In this document: piece after piece, positions 54,988-63,834 of the stretch
How the letters are laid out: every line of letters starts with the position of its first letter
How positions within the stretch are numbered: position 1 is the first letter of the stretch
DNA from: Methylobacillus methanolivorans
GTDB taxonomy: Bacteria > Pseudomonadota > Gammaproteobacteria > Burkholderiales > Methylophilaceae
Direction: 5' to 3'
Assembly: GCF_020531845.1 (NCBI RefSeq)
Contig: NZ_JAJAVF010000002.1
Location: 345,543 to 409,542 of the forward strand
DNA: 64,000 nt
The notes under the pieces: model-generated
What the model saw: the letters and a program-made list of their open reading frames with translations, nothing else
Told to the model about the DNA's origin: nothing
The model's database searches: none
Translations under genes and position numbers: made by a program

Positions 54988-55926
54988 TTATTTGCGTGGT
55001 AGCTGGTCGCTTGGGATGTTTTGCAAGCTGCCGAAGGTCAGCGCATATTGCCGCGTGATTTCAGCACCAAAGAAGAAAATCTGTGCAGAGTAGTAGACCC
55101 ATAGCAGTAGGGCAATTAAGGAGCCTGCTGCGCCAAAGCTAGATGCGACAGCACTATTACCAAGGTAAAGGCCGATCAGTGTTTTGCCCAGGCTGAACAA
55201 GATGGCGGTAAAAGCCGCACCCACCCATACATCTGACCACGGTAGTTTGACGTCGGGCAGCATCTTGAAGATGACGGCAAACATTGAGGTGATCACGCCA
55301 AAACTCACTAGTGCCGAAATATGCTTGAATACGCCAATTGTCGTGATGAAGCGGCCGACAAAATCAGCAAAGAATTGTTCGATAAGCGCCAGGCCTGCAT
55401 TTACCAGCAATGATGTCAGCAGCAGAAATGCCAGTGAAATGATAATGCTGAAGGAGAGCAGGCGGGTCTTGATCAGGTTACCGATTGCTTGCTTGCTGCC
55501 CTGGGCCTTAGCCTTGGTGGTTTCCCAGACTTCATCCAGGCTGGCCTTGAGCTCGGCAAATACGGTGGTTGCGCCTACAAAGAGCAAAGCGGAGGCAATC
55601 AAGGTGGCAATAATGCCAGACTTTGGGTTGCTGGATTTTGCCAACATATTCTGGATGACCTGTGCACCACTTTCTCCTACCAGGTCAGAGATTTGTGCCA
55701 CGATTTCGCCATGAGCGGCGCGCTCACCAAGGAAATATCCCGCAATCGCAATTACCAGCACCAGGATGGGCGTGAGCGAAAACATGGTGTAAAAGGCGAG
55801 CGCCGCTCCCTTGCTGGTGGCGCGGTGTGAAAACCATGACAATACTGATTGCACCAGCAACTGGCGCAGGCATTTAAGCCGATACAGGGTTTGCTGGCTT
55901 AGGCCTTGTATAAACTTGGCAATCAA
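54988..55926 (-). CDS. YihY/BrkB-family inner membrane protein
   Basis: A 312-aa membrane protein with about six hydrophobic segments (for example ALAFYTMFSLTPILVLVIAIAGYFL, LIASALLFVGATTVFAELKASLDEVWE, LLTSLLVNAGLALIEQFF). The SLTPILVLVIAIAG and LKASLDEVWE patterns are typical of the YihY/UPF0761/BrkB family, formerly called ribonuclease BN; a nuclease role is not supported. The start is TTG, with AGGAG 7 bases upstream. Convergent with the methyltransferase gene. Confidence 0.88.
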   Translation of the reverse strand: MIAKFIQGLSQQTLYRLKCLRQLLVQSVLSWFSHRATSKGAALAFYTMFSLTPILVLVIAIAGYFLGERAAHGEIVAQISDLVGESGAQVIQNMLAKSSNPKSGIIATLIASALLFVGATTVFAELKASLDEVWETTKAKAQGSKQAIGNLIKTRLLSFSIIISLAFLLLTSLLVNAGLALIEQFFADFVGRFITTIGVFKHISALVSFGVITSMFAVIFKMLPDVKLPWSDVWVGAAFTAILFSLGKTLIGLYLGNSAVASSFGAAGSLIALLLWVYYSAQIFFFGAEITRQYALTFGSLQNIPSDQLPRK

Positions 55927-55949
55927 TCGTGCTCTCCTGGGGGAATAAT

Positions 55950-56399
55950 TTAGTGGGCGTGGTGCCCCATTTCCTGATGGGTAATATCACGTCCATTAAA
56001 CGTGATAGCTACGCTGTCCTGGCTGGCCTTTTTGTCCTCAAAAACCAAATTCAATGGAATCGTATCACCAGTTTTGACCGGGCTCTTGATGCCAAGCAGC
56101 ATCAGGTGCAGGCCGCCGGGCTTTAGCTCTACAGGGGTGTTGGCCTTGAGCTCCAGTTGCTTGATCGGGCGCATCTTCATGACGCCATTCTCTACCGCCA
56201 TTTCATGCAGTTCGACCTTGTCGGCAAAGCTTGAGTTCGCCGAGACCAGGATAACATCCTTGTCAGAAACGATGCGTACATAGCCCGCAGCGACTTTTTG
56301 CCCTGGAGCAGTGGTACGCACCCATGGCTCTACAACAGTAATTTCTGCCTGTACTTGCAAACTGCAAAGCAATAGCAGGCCTGACCAGATGTATTTCAT
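55950..56399 (-). CDS. Periplasmic copper chaperone PCu(A)C
   Basis: A 149-aa protein with a signal peptide (MKYIWSGLLLLCSLQVQA) and the PCu(A)C copper-binding pattern. HEM lies in VELHEMAV, M...M in GVMKMRPIK, and HLM in GGLHLMLLG, giving the H-M-x10-M...H-x-M ligands. These chaperones deliver Cu(I) to the Cu(A) site of cytochrome oxidase. The extra His-rich tail (EMGHHAH) may bind further copper. The ATG overlaps the stop of the upstream 98-aa gene (TAATG), so translation is coupled. Confidence 0.9.
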   Translation of the reverse strand: MKYIWSGLLLLCSLQVQAEITVVEPWVRTTAPGQKVAAGYVRIVSDKDVILVSANSSFADKVELHEMAVENGVMKMRPIKQLELKANTPVELKPGGLHLMLLGIKSPVKTGDTIPLNLVFEDKKASQDSVAITFNGRDITHQEMGHHAH

Positions 56400-56695
56400 T
56401 ATTGCGCTCCTGTCATAGACGATTCAAAGTTGGCATTGATGCTGGGAAGCCCGTAAGTCAATGGGCCGATCAAGGATGCTTGCGAGATCAATTGATTGGA
56501 AAGTGCTATACAGGCAGCGCAGGGGGTAGTGTTGGTACGGGTATTGTCGATCACCGAGCACACCTCACCAAAAAAATCCTGATCTGCCGGATCGGCGCCC
56601 ATGGTGGCAGTTTGCAGCAATAACCAGCAACCGAATCCAAATAGCAGGAAAAAAGCGCTCAGCCCGCCAACCAGCTTTAATTGATCAAACTCCAT
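56399..56695 (-). CDS. Small membrane protein with CxxC (unknown)
   Basis: A 98-aa protein with one membrane segment (about 9-28, GGLSAFFLLFGFGCWLLL), then a hydrophilic region with Cys in GEVCSVID and TPCAACIAL (CxxC). The CxxC could bind metal or take part in thiol redox. No family is recognised. Its stop overlaps the start of the PCu(A)C gene (TAATG), so a link to copper handling or cytochrome oxidase assembly is likely but inferred only from position. Confidence 0.72.
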   Translation of the reverse strand: MEFDQLKLVGGLSAFFLLFGFGCWLLLQTATMGADPADQDFFGEVCSVIDNTRTNTTPCAACIALSNQLISQASLIGPLTYGLPSINANFESSMTGAQ

Positions 56696-56853
56696 CCTGC
56701 TATCTTAACATGTGCAGCAATGCTCGCCTGCCTTGTGCTATTGGAGCAAAGGCAGGCGACCCTGCATATGATTGCGTGATGAGGGCCATGGATATCCATT
56801 GCAGGCAAAAATAGCAAGGATGCTCTGCTGATGCGCGAAGGCAAGGAGTAGCC

Positions 56854-56889
56854 ATGCTAAAATCCATCCCCATCTATGAGTACCTCTAA
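56854..56889 (+). CDS. 11-codon leader peptide overlapping the hrpA start
   Basis: A short frame (MLKSIPIYEYL, then TAA) with a strong AAGGAG ribosome site 5-6 bases before its ATG at 56854. It runs through the hrpA ATG (56876) in another frame and ends 11 bases after it. hrpA itself has no ribosome site, so translation of the leader could supply ribosomes to hrpA by re-initiation. Alternatively it is a chance frame. Confidence 0.4.
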   Translation: MLKSIPIYEYL

Positions 56890-59800
56890 TTCCGTTTCAG
56901 AGCGCCAGTTGTTGCAACGTCTCAAGGCGCAAATTCCCGAGTGCATGTTGCAGGATCAGTTTGTGTTCAGGCGTCGCTTACAGCAGCTGGATGCGATGTT
57001 GGCGCAACAGAAGCCAATCGACCACGCACTATCTGAATTGTTTACTAAGATTCAGGCCTCCAGCCAGCGCCGCCAGGCACGGCTGGCGCAGTTGCCCAAG
57101 CCCGAGTATCCATTAGAGTTACCAGTCAGTGGGCGCAAGGATGAAATTGCGCAGGCGATTGCCAAAAATCAGGTAGTGATTGTCAGTGGTGAGACTGGGT
57201 CTGGTAAGACCACGCAGTTGCCGAAGATTTGCCTGGAGCTGGGGCGTGGCGTGGCAGGGCTGATTGGGCATACCCAGCCTCGGCGAATTGCTGCACGTTC
57301 GGTGGCTTCGCGCATTGCGCAGGAGTTGAAGTCTCCGCTGGGCGAGGCGGTGGGTTACAAGGTGCGATTCAATGACCGCCTGTCGGAATCCAGTTATATC
57401 AAGCTGATGACAGATGGCATCTTGTTGGCGGAAACGCAGGGCGACCGCTTTCTTAACGCCTACGACACTATCATCATCGATGAGGCGCACGAGCGCAGCC
57501 TGAACATTGATTTCCTGCTTGGCTACCTCAAGCAATTATTGCCGCGTCGGCCAGACCTTAAAGTGATTGTGACGTCTGCCACGATTGATGCCGAGCGTTT
57601 TTCCCAGCATTTTAATGGTGCGCCAGTGATTGAGGTTTCCGGGCGGACATATCCGGTGGAAATCCGTTACCGTCCCTTGGGCAGTCGCCGCATGGTGATT
57701 GCGCCGCCAGCGCCAGTGGTGACGCGGGCACCTGTGGTCAAGGTGCAGGAGGATGAGCCGCAAGACGATATTCTTGATATAGGCATCAAGCGCAAGGCAA
57801 GTCATGTGGATTCATCCAGCAGCACAGTGCTGCAAGATGATGAAGATGTGGAACTGCTGGGCCAGGACATTATGGGCATACAGCGTAAGCCGCGTGCCGA
57901 GGCCAAGTGGCTGGAAGAGGATGATGCCGAAGAGGCCATGGAGGAAGCGATCCTTGATTCCGTCGAGCAGTTATCGCGGCTTGGAGGTGGCGATATCCTG
58001 GTATTCCTGCCTGGCGAGCGTGAGATTCGCGATACCGCTGACTATCTCAACAAGCACTTGCGCCATGTGGAGATATTGCCGCTGTTTGCGCGCCTGTCTA
58101 TAGAAGACCAGCAAAAGGTGTTCCGTTCCAGCGGCGGGCGGCGTGTGGTGCTGGCGACCAATGTGGCAGAAACTTCGCTGACAGTACCCGGCATTAAATA
58201 TGTGATTGATACCGGCCTGGCACGTGTCAATCGCTACAGCGCCCGCGCCAAAGTCGAGCAATTGCAGATTGAGAAGATTTCACAAGCGGCGGCGCGTCAG
58301 CGTGCAGGTCGTTGTGGGCGTGTATCTAATGGTATTTGTATCCGGCTTTATGACGAGGCTGATTTTAACAATCGCCCTGAGTTTACCGACCCTGAAATCC
58401 TGCGCTCATCGCTGGCAGCTGTCATCTTGCGCATGGCTGCGCTCAAGCTGGGCCAGGTACAGGAGTTTCCGTTTATCGAAGCGCCGAGCTCGCGCTTGAT
58501 CGCCGATGGCTACCAACTTTTGCAAGAGTTGGGTGCTGTGGATGCAGAGCAGAACATTACCGAGACAGGTCGCCAGTTAGCACGCCTGCCGCTGGACCCG
58601 CGCGTTTCGCGCATGATCCTGGAAGCCAAGAAGCAGGGTTGTGTCAGGGAAATCCTCATCATTGCCAGTGCCTTGGCAATTCAAGACCCGCGCGAGCGGC
58701 CCATGGATAAACGCGAAGCCGCCGACCAGGCGCATGCCAAGTTCAATGTCGAGCATTCCGATTTCCTCGGCTTCATCAAGCTGTGGGAATGGTACGAAGA
58801 TGCTTTCAAGAGCAAGAAATCCAACAAGGATTTACTCAATAAATGCCATAGTAATTTCCTTTCCTTCCTTCGGCTCAAGGAGTGGCGCGAGCTTTATCAG
58901 CAATTAAAGGAAATTGCAGATGAGCTTGAACTCAAGCTCAATGTGGAACCTGCTTCTTACGAACAGGTACACCGTGCCTTGCTGGCTGGCTTGCTGGGCA
59001 ATATTGGCTTCAAGGATGGCGAGGCAGACAATTATCTTGGTGCGCGTGGCATACGCTTCCATGTCGCGCCTGGTTCCACACTGAAGAAGGCTAGGCCGAA
59101 ATGGGTGATGGCTGCCGAGTTGATGGAAACCACCAAACTCTATGCGCGTTGCGTTGCACGCATTGAGCCGGATTGGATAGAACCGTTGGCGCGCGGCCTG
59201 ACGCAAAGTCATTACAGCGATCCGCGTTGGGATCGCAAGCCTGCGCAAGTCGTGGCGTGGGAGCGTGTCAGTCTCTATGGCCTCACTGTGGTGCCGCGCC
59301 GCCGCGTGCATTATGGGCCTATTCATCCGCAGGAAGCGCGCGAGATATTTATCCGTGAGGCGCTAGCGAATATGGAGTTCGATACGCGTGCGCCATTCTT
59401 CGCGGCTAATCGTCGCCTGATCGCCGAAATTGAAGAGCTGGAACACAAGGCGCGTCGGCAGGATGTACTGGTAGATGAGCACACCTTATTTGCGTTTTAC
59501 GATGGAGTGGTACCCCAAGGGATTGTTAACGGTGCTGGTTTTGAGAAGTGGCGCGAGGATGCGGAACAAGCCAACCCCAAGCTGCTGTACCTCACGCGCG
59601 AACACTTGATGCGTCACGGCGCTGCAGGCATTACCGAGGTACAGTTCCCGGAAAGCCTGGCACTGGATGGCGTCACTTTGTCGTTGAAATACCGCTTTGA
59701 GCCAGGGCATGCACTAGATGGTGTTACGGCGACCGTGCCGCTGGCATTGCTCAACCAGTTGAATCCGGTTGAGGCGGAGTGGCTGGTGCCTGGCATGATC

Positions 59801-61006
59801 CGCGAAAAGGTCACGGCGCTGATCAAGGCCTTGCCCAAGACATTGCGTCGCGTTTGTGTGCCGGTGCCCGATTTCGTCACTGGCTTCCTGGAAGCTGCAC
59901 CATCCAGGCAAGGACCATTGCTGCCCGCGATGGCTAACTTCATTCAGCAGCGCACTGGGCTTAAACTCAGTGCCAGTGAGTGGGAGGCCAACGCGCTTGA
60001 TGCACATCTCTACATGAATTTCCGCGTGGTGGACGAGAAAAACCGCGAGCTGGGTAGTGGGCGTGATTGGCACGCCCTTAAAGCCCAGCTTGGCCAGGCA
60101 GCACAGCTAACCTTCCGTAGCAGTTCACCCAGCATCGAGAAATCTGGCCTCAAGCAGTGGGATTTTGGCGACTTGCCACCGACCTTGAGTTTTAGCCGCG
60201 ACGGCCGCCAATTGACCGGTTACCCGGCGTTGGAAGACAACAGCGATAGCGTTGCCATTAAGCTGTTTGATACTGAACTGGTGGCACAGATATCTCATCG
60301 TGCCGGGGTGCGCCGCCTGATGCGTTTTGAACTCAAGGAGCAGATGAAGCAACTGGAAAAAGGCCTGCCCGGCTTCAACCAATATGCCTTGCAACTGCGC
60401 AACATCATGAACCCCGATGAGCTGCGCGAGGATATGCTCATTGCGATCAGCGATCGCGCCTTCATCGGCGAAGATGCCTTGCCACGTAATAACCAGGATT
60501 TCATGGCGCTCAAGACCCGTGCACGAACCAGGCTACCAGCCGTGGTCGATGGAGCGGGGCGGCTGGCAACGGCGATTGCTGCCGAATACACCCTGCTTGC
60601 ACAAAAGTTGAACGCTGCACCAGCCAACCTGTCCAGAATCAAGAAGGAGTTGGAAGGCCAGCTTACGCACCTGCTGCCCAAGCGTTTTTTCAGCGCGACA
60701 CCGTGGGAAACCCTGCAACATTTGCCGCGCTACCTCAAGGCCATGCGTTTGCGCCTGGAGAAATACCCTGGCAGTGTCGAACGTGATGCCCGTAGCGGAC
60801 AGGCCGTGCAGCAGGTATGGGATCGCTGGGAGGCGCGTCTGCAAAGCTTGCGCAAGGCGAATCATGAAGTGCCGCGAGCCTTACTGGACTATCGTTGGTT
60901 GATTGAAGAGTTGCGCGTCTCCTTGTTTGCCCAGGAACTGAAAACCCCATTTCCGGTATCGGTCAAACGCCTGGATAAAACCTGGGAAGATGTGGTTCGT
61001 AGCTAA
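56876..61006 (+). CDS. hrpA: ATP-dependent RNA helicase HrpA
   Basis: A 1376-aa DEAH-box helicase. Motif I (GETGSGKTTQLPK, near residue 103), Ia (GHTQPRRIAARSVASRI), II (IIIDEAHERSLNIDF), III (VTSATID), V (ATNVAETSLTVPGIKYVIDTG) and VI (QRAGRCGRVSNGICIRLY) are present. The C-terminal HrpA/HA2/OB-fold part follows. Between strand VEIRYRPL (about 262) and EQLSRLGGGDI (about 361) there is an acidic insertion (about residues 268-350) of low complexity that is absent from E. coli HrpA in my memory. HrpA is involved in mRNA processing of some operons and rescue of ribosomes in E. coli. There is no own ribosome site; a leader peptide overlaps the start. Confidence 0.95.
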   Translation: MSTSNSVSERQLLQRLKAQIPECMLQDQFVFRRRLQQLDAMLAQQKPIDHALSELFTKIQASSQRRQARLAQLPKPEYPLELPVSGRKDEIAQAIAKNQVVIVSGETGSGKTTQLPKICLELGRGVAGLIGHTQPRRIAARSVASRIAQELKSPLGEAVGYKVRFNDRLSESSYIKLMTDGILLAETQGDRFLNAYDTIIIDEAHERSLNIDFLLGYLKQLLPRRPDLKVIVTSATIDAERFSQHFNGAPVIEVSGRTYPVEIRYRPLGSRRMVIAPPAPVVTRAPVVKVQEDEPQDDILDIGIKRKASHVDSSSSTVLQDDEDVELLGQDIMGIQRKPRAEAKWLEEDDAEEAMEEAILDSVEQLSRLGGGDILVFLPGEREIRDTADYLNKHLRHVEILPLFARLSIEDQQKVFRSSGGRRVVLATNVAETSLTVPGIKYVIDTGLARVNRYSARAKVEQLQIEKISQAAARQRAGRCGRVSNGICIRLYDEADFNNRPEFTDPEILRSSLAAVILRMAALKLGQVQEFPFIEAPSSRLIADGYQLLQELGAVDAEQNITETGRQLARLPLDPRVSRMILEAKKQGCVREILIIASALAIQDPRERPMDKREAADQAHAKFNVEHSDFLGFIKLWEWYEDAFKSKKSNKDLLNKCHSNFLSFLRLKEWRELYQQLKEIADELELKLNVEPASYEQVHRALLAGLLGNIGFKDGEADNYLGARGIRFHVAPGSTLKKARPKWVMAAELMETTKLYARCVARIEPDWIEPLARGLTQSHYSDPRWDRKPAQVVAWERVSLYGLTVVPRRRVHYGPIHPQEAREIFIREALANMEFDTRAPFFAANRRLIAEIEELEHKARRQDVLVDEHTLFAFYDGVVPQGIVNGAGFEKWREDAEQANPKLLYLTREHLMRHGAAGITEVQFPESLALDGVTLSLKYRFEPGHALDGVTATVPLALLNQLNPVEAEWLVPGMIREKVTALIKALPKTLRRVCVPVPDFVTGFLEAAPSRQGPLLPAMANFIQQRTGLKLSASEWEANALDAHLYMNFRVVDEKNRELGSGRDWHALKAQLGQAAQLTFRSSSPSIEKSGLKQWDFGDLPPTLSFSRDGRQLTGYPALEDNSDSVAIKLFDTELVAQISHRAGVRRLMRFELKEQMKQLEKGLPGFNQYALQLRNIMNPDELREDMLIAISDRAFIGEDALPRNNQDFMALKTRARTRLPAVVDGAGRLATAIAAEYTLLAQKLNAAPANLSRIKKELEGQLTHLLPKRFFSATPWETLQHLPRYLKAMRLRLEKYPGSVERDARSGQAVQQVWDRWEARLQSLRKANHEVPRALLDYRWLIEELRVSLFAQELKTPFPVSVKRLDKTWEDVVRS

Positions 61007-61096
61007 TTATATTGTTGATCATTAAATGGCTGATCGTTGTAGAGATGAAGCATCAGCGCAAGCTTGGTGGCAAGCAATGAATGGAGAGGAGTTTTG

Positions 61097-62350
61097 TTGA
61101 AATTACATCGTTCAGTAGCGAGTTTTTTGGCTGTTGGCCTGATGTGCGGGGCGCTTGCTACTCATGCTGATGAACCAGGGTTTGATGCGTGGTTGCAGGA
61201 TTTTTACCGTGATGCGCAGGCACAGGGTATTTCTGCGCAGAGTCTACAAGCGGCCCTGTCCGATGCTCGTCCTATAGACCGTATTATTGAGCTGGATCAA
61301 TCACAGCCAGAGTTTGTGCAGACTTTTCTGACTTATCTCAACCGCCGCGTGACGGCGAAGCAGATTGCTCGCGGCCAGGCGTTGTTGCAGGAGCAAGGGC
61401 CTTTGTTACAGGCCGTGGAGCAGAAGTATGGCGTGCCAGCTGCGGTGCTGGTGTCGTTCTGGGGGCTGGAAACCAATTACGGACAAACCCTGGGTAACTT
61501 TTCCACCCCGCAAGCATTGGCCACACTGGCCTATGAGGGCCGCCGCCATGCCTTTTTCCGCAGCCAGTTGCTGGATGCCTTGCGCATCCTTGATGCCGGG
61601 CATATTGCTGCGAGTAACATGGTGGGCTCCTGGGCTGGTGCGGTTGGGCACATGCAGTTTATGCCTTCGACCTTTCTAGCTTATGCCGAGGATGGTGACG
61701 GTGATGGCAAGATCAATGTCTGGCAATCCATTCCCGATGCCATGTATTCCGCCGGGCGTTACTTGAGTGCGATTGGCTGGAAACGTGATGAGGCGATTGC
61801 CGTTGAGGTGAGCCTGCCGCAGGGGTTTGATTGGCAGCAAGCCGTGATTAGCCAGAAACGCACGGTCGCTGCGTGGCAGGCGATGGGAGTACAGGCGATT
61901 GGACAAGGGCTACCATCGGCAGACCGCAATGCGGCGATTATTTTGCCGCAAGGCTGGCGTGGCCCTGCATTCATGGTGTTCGACAACTTCAATGCTGTCA
62001 TGCAATGGAACCGATCAACCAGCTACGCCTTGACCGTGGCTCACCTTGCCAGCCGTTTACAGGGAGGCAAGGCATTGAGTGGTGGCTTCGAGGCAGAGCA
62101 GGAGCCAGTGAGCATTGATGCTATCAAGCGCTTGCAGCGACAGCTGACAGAGCTGGGCTTTGATACGCGTGGCAGCGATGGATTACCCGGCCCCAATACC
62201 CAGGCTGCCATTCGGATATACCAGCAGACGCACGCTTTACCGGCTGATGGTTATGCCTCACCAAGCCTGATGCAGCATGTGGCCACCACGTTGGCTGCAC
62301 AAACCGTCGATACCGAGCTGATACCCGGTTTCCCCGGCACTCAGCCATGA
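61097..62350 (+). CDS. Lytic murein transglycosylase B-type enzyme with peptidoglycan-binding domain
   Basis: A 417-aa protein from a TTG start at 61097, supported by GGAG 5 bases upstream (a TTG 11 codons earlier lacks this). A signal peptide (MKLHRSVASFLAVGLMCGALATHA) precedes an SLT_2 domain, whose catalytic Glu lies in SFWGLETNYGQT, with YAEDGDGDGKINVWQSIPDAMYSAG typical of MltB. The C-terminal PG_binding_1 domain (about 350-415; LQRQLTELGFDTRG, GPNTQAAIRIYQQTH) binds peptidoglycan. MltB usually lacks this module, so it fits the lytic transglycosylases with added anchors. It cleaves glycan strands to 1,6-anhydro ends. No lipobox is seen. Confidence 0.88.
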   Translation: MKLHRSVASFLAVGLMCGALATHADEPGFDAWLQDFYRDAQAQGISAQSLQAALSDARPIDRIIELDQSQPEFVQTFLTYLNRRVTAKQIARGQALLQEQGPLLQAVEQKYGVPAAVLVSFWGLETNYGQTLGNFSTPQALATLAYEGRRHAFFRSQLLDALRILDAGHIAASNMVGSWAGAVGHMQFMPSTFLAYAEDGDGDGKINVWQSIPDAMYSAGRYLSAIGWKRDEAIAVEVSLPQGFDWQQAVISQKRTVAAWQAMGVQAIGQGLPSADRNAAIILPQGWRGPAFMVFDNFNAVMQWNRSTSYALTVAHLASRLQGGKALSGGFEAEQEPVSIDAIKRLQRQLTELGFDTRGSDGLPGPNTQAAIRIYQQTHALPADGYASPSLMQHVATTLAAQTVDTELIPGFPGTQP

Positions 62351-62405
62351 GCGTGGCGGGTGATCTTGATGCAACATGGATTAACTATTTAAAGGAGAAA
62401 TGCAC

Positions 62406-63416
62406 ATGAGTGAGCAACGTAAGCTACGCTGGGGCATATTGGGCGCAGCGCGCGTCAATGAGCGCCTGCTGCCTGCCATTGTCGATGCTGCCAATGCCGA
62501 GCTGGTGGCGATAGGCAGCCGCCGTGCAGGGGCAGCCGCTGCAATGCTTGAAAAGCATGCGCCTGGGACGGCGGGGGTTAATCTTTATGATGATGCCGAA
62601 GCCTTGCTGAATGACGCGCGTGTTGAGGCAGTTTACCTGCCCATGTCCAACCATGAGCATACGGAATGGGCCTTGAAGGCAATTGCCAAAGGCAAGCATG
62701 TGCTGATCGAAAAGCCCTTGGCGCTGACCGTGGCCGATGTCGATGCGATTGCCAGCGCGGCAAAGCAACAGGGCGTGACGGTGATGGAAGGCTTTATGTA
62801 TGCTTTCCACCCGCAGTTCGCCCGCGTGCAAGAGTTGCTGCGCTCTGGCGTGATTGGTGAGGTGAAGTTCGTACGTGCCAGCTACTCTTTCCTCATGAAG
62901 CCCGCGCGGCTTTATCGCCTAGAGCGTAATGTCGATGGCGGCGGCGGGGCGATGTGGGATATTGGCCCTTATGCCATCCACTCATTGCGCAGTTGTTTCG
63001 GCACCGAGCCTGAAAGTGTGGTGACGATTGCCAAATACACCGATAGTGGGGCGGATATCGCCACCAGCGGCGTATTTGATTTTGGCGAGGGCAAACATGG
63101 GCATTTTGACATCAGCTTCGAGACCTCGCGCCGCTCCGAATACCAGGTGACTGGCAGCAAGGGCGGCCTGAAATGCCACACTGTCTGGCAGCAGGCGGGC
63201 GACGTGCCTGTCATCACCTGGTGGACGGAAGATGGCCGCTTCTGGGAAGAGCGTTTGCCCGTGAGCAATCATTTTGTCGCTGAAATCGAGCATTTCAGCG
63301 ATTGCGTACTGAACGGCAAGCCGCCATTCCTTAGCCTGGAAGATGCACGCGGCAATTGCCAGGCGATCGTGGCGGCCATGCAGTCGGCAGCCCAAGAAAG
63401 TAAGGTCTATATCTAG
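62406..63416 (+). CDS. Gfo/Idh/MocA-family oxidoreductase
   Basis: A 336-aa NAD(P)-dependent dehydrogenase. The N-terminal Rossmann fold (LRWGILGAARVNERLLPAI) and EKP motif (HVLIEKPLALT, catalytic region) are typical, and the C-terminal alpha/beta domain (MEGFMYAFHPQF, GAMWDIGPYAIHSLRSCFGTEPE) completes the family pattern. The ATG at 62406 has AAGGAG 8 bases upstream; an ATG at 62400 is too close to it. Substrate unknown (sugars, inositols or others). Confidence 0.9.
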   Translation: MSEQRKLRWGILGAARVNERLLPAIVDAANAELVAIGSRRAGAAAAMLEKHAPGTAGVNLYDDAEALLNDARVEAVYLPMSNHEHTEWALKAIAKGKHVLIEKPLALTVADVDAIASAAKQQGVTVMEGFMYAFHPQFARVQELLRSGVIGEVKFVRASYSFLMKPARLYRLERNVDGGGGAMWDIGPYAIHSLRSCFGTEPESVVTIAKYTDSGADIATSGVFDFGEGKHGHFDISFETSRRSEYQVTGSKGGLKCHTVWQQAGDVPVITWWTEDGRFWEERLPVSNHFVAEIEHFSDCVLNGKPPFLSLEDARGNCQAIVAAMQSAAQESKVYI

Positions 63417-63437
63417 CTGCATGCAGCAGCATGGCAA

Positions 63438-63830
63438 TCAATGCTGCTGCTGAGTGTCCAGTTGCTTGATGCTGCCGCTCATGGTGTAAAACTCCATCTT
63501 GGGCGTGGTGTAGTTGGAATGCGATAGCCCTTGCTGGAAGTCGTCCAGATGCGTGACAGTGCCACCATCTTTTTCCTGCCAATAGATCAGGTAAGCCCCA
63601 GGCCTGATCTCGCGGTATTGATACTTGACCTCTCCGGTTAAGCCCTTGAGCGGACCTTCGGTCACAATAAAGCGTATGGTATCGGCGGAGATGAAGCTAT
63701 CTTGCGCAGCAAAGCCATCGTACTGGAATAGATAAGTGTGGCCGATGAAGGACGGGGTGTCAGCCGCCCAGCTTGCGCTGGCAGCCAGTAACGCTGCTAA
63801 CGTGGTCAGTCTTTTAATCTTGATCATCAT
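63438..63830 (-). CDS. MoaF-like secreted calycin-type protein
   Basis: A 130-aa protein with a signal peptide (MMIKIKRLTTLAALLAASASWA) and a short beta-barrel-like body (IGHTYLFQYDGFAAQDSFIS, LKGLTGEVKYQYREIRPGAYLIYWQEKDGGTVTHLDDFQ). The FxYDG, RPGxYLIYWxE and TVTHxxDF elements recall the MoaF domain, whose members have a calycin-like barrel; the resemblance is from memory. Function unknown. It starts 4 bases after the stop of the DsbA-type gene, suggesting co-transcription. Convergent with the Gfo/Idh gene. Confidence 0.68.
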   Translation of the reverse strand: MMIKIKRLTTLAALLAASASWAADTPSFIGHTYLFQYDGFAAQDSFISADTIRFIVTEGPLKGLTGEVKYQYREIRPGAYLIYWQEKDGGTVTHLDDFQQGLSHSNYTTPKMEFYTMSGSIKQLDTQQQH

Positions 63831-63834
63831 AAAA

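Noticed and set aside
54965..54989. Terminator between the methyltransferase and YihY genes
   Set aside because: AAGTCGG/CCGACTT pairs with an 11-nt loop but has no clear T-run and overlaps the YihY stop codon, so it was not listed.
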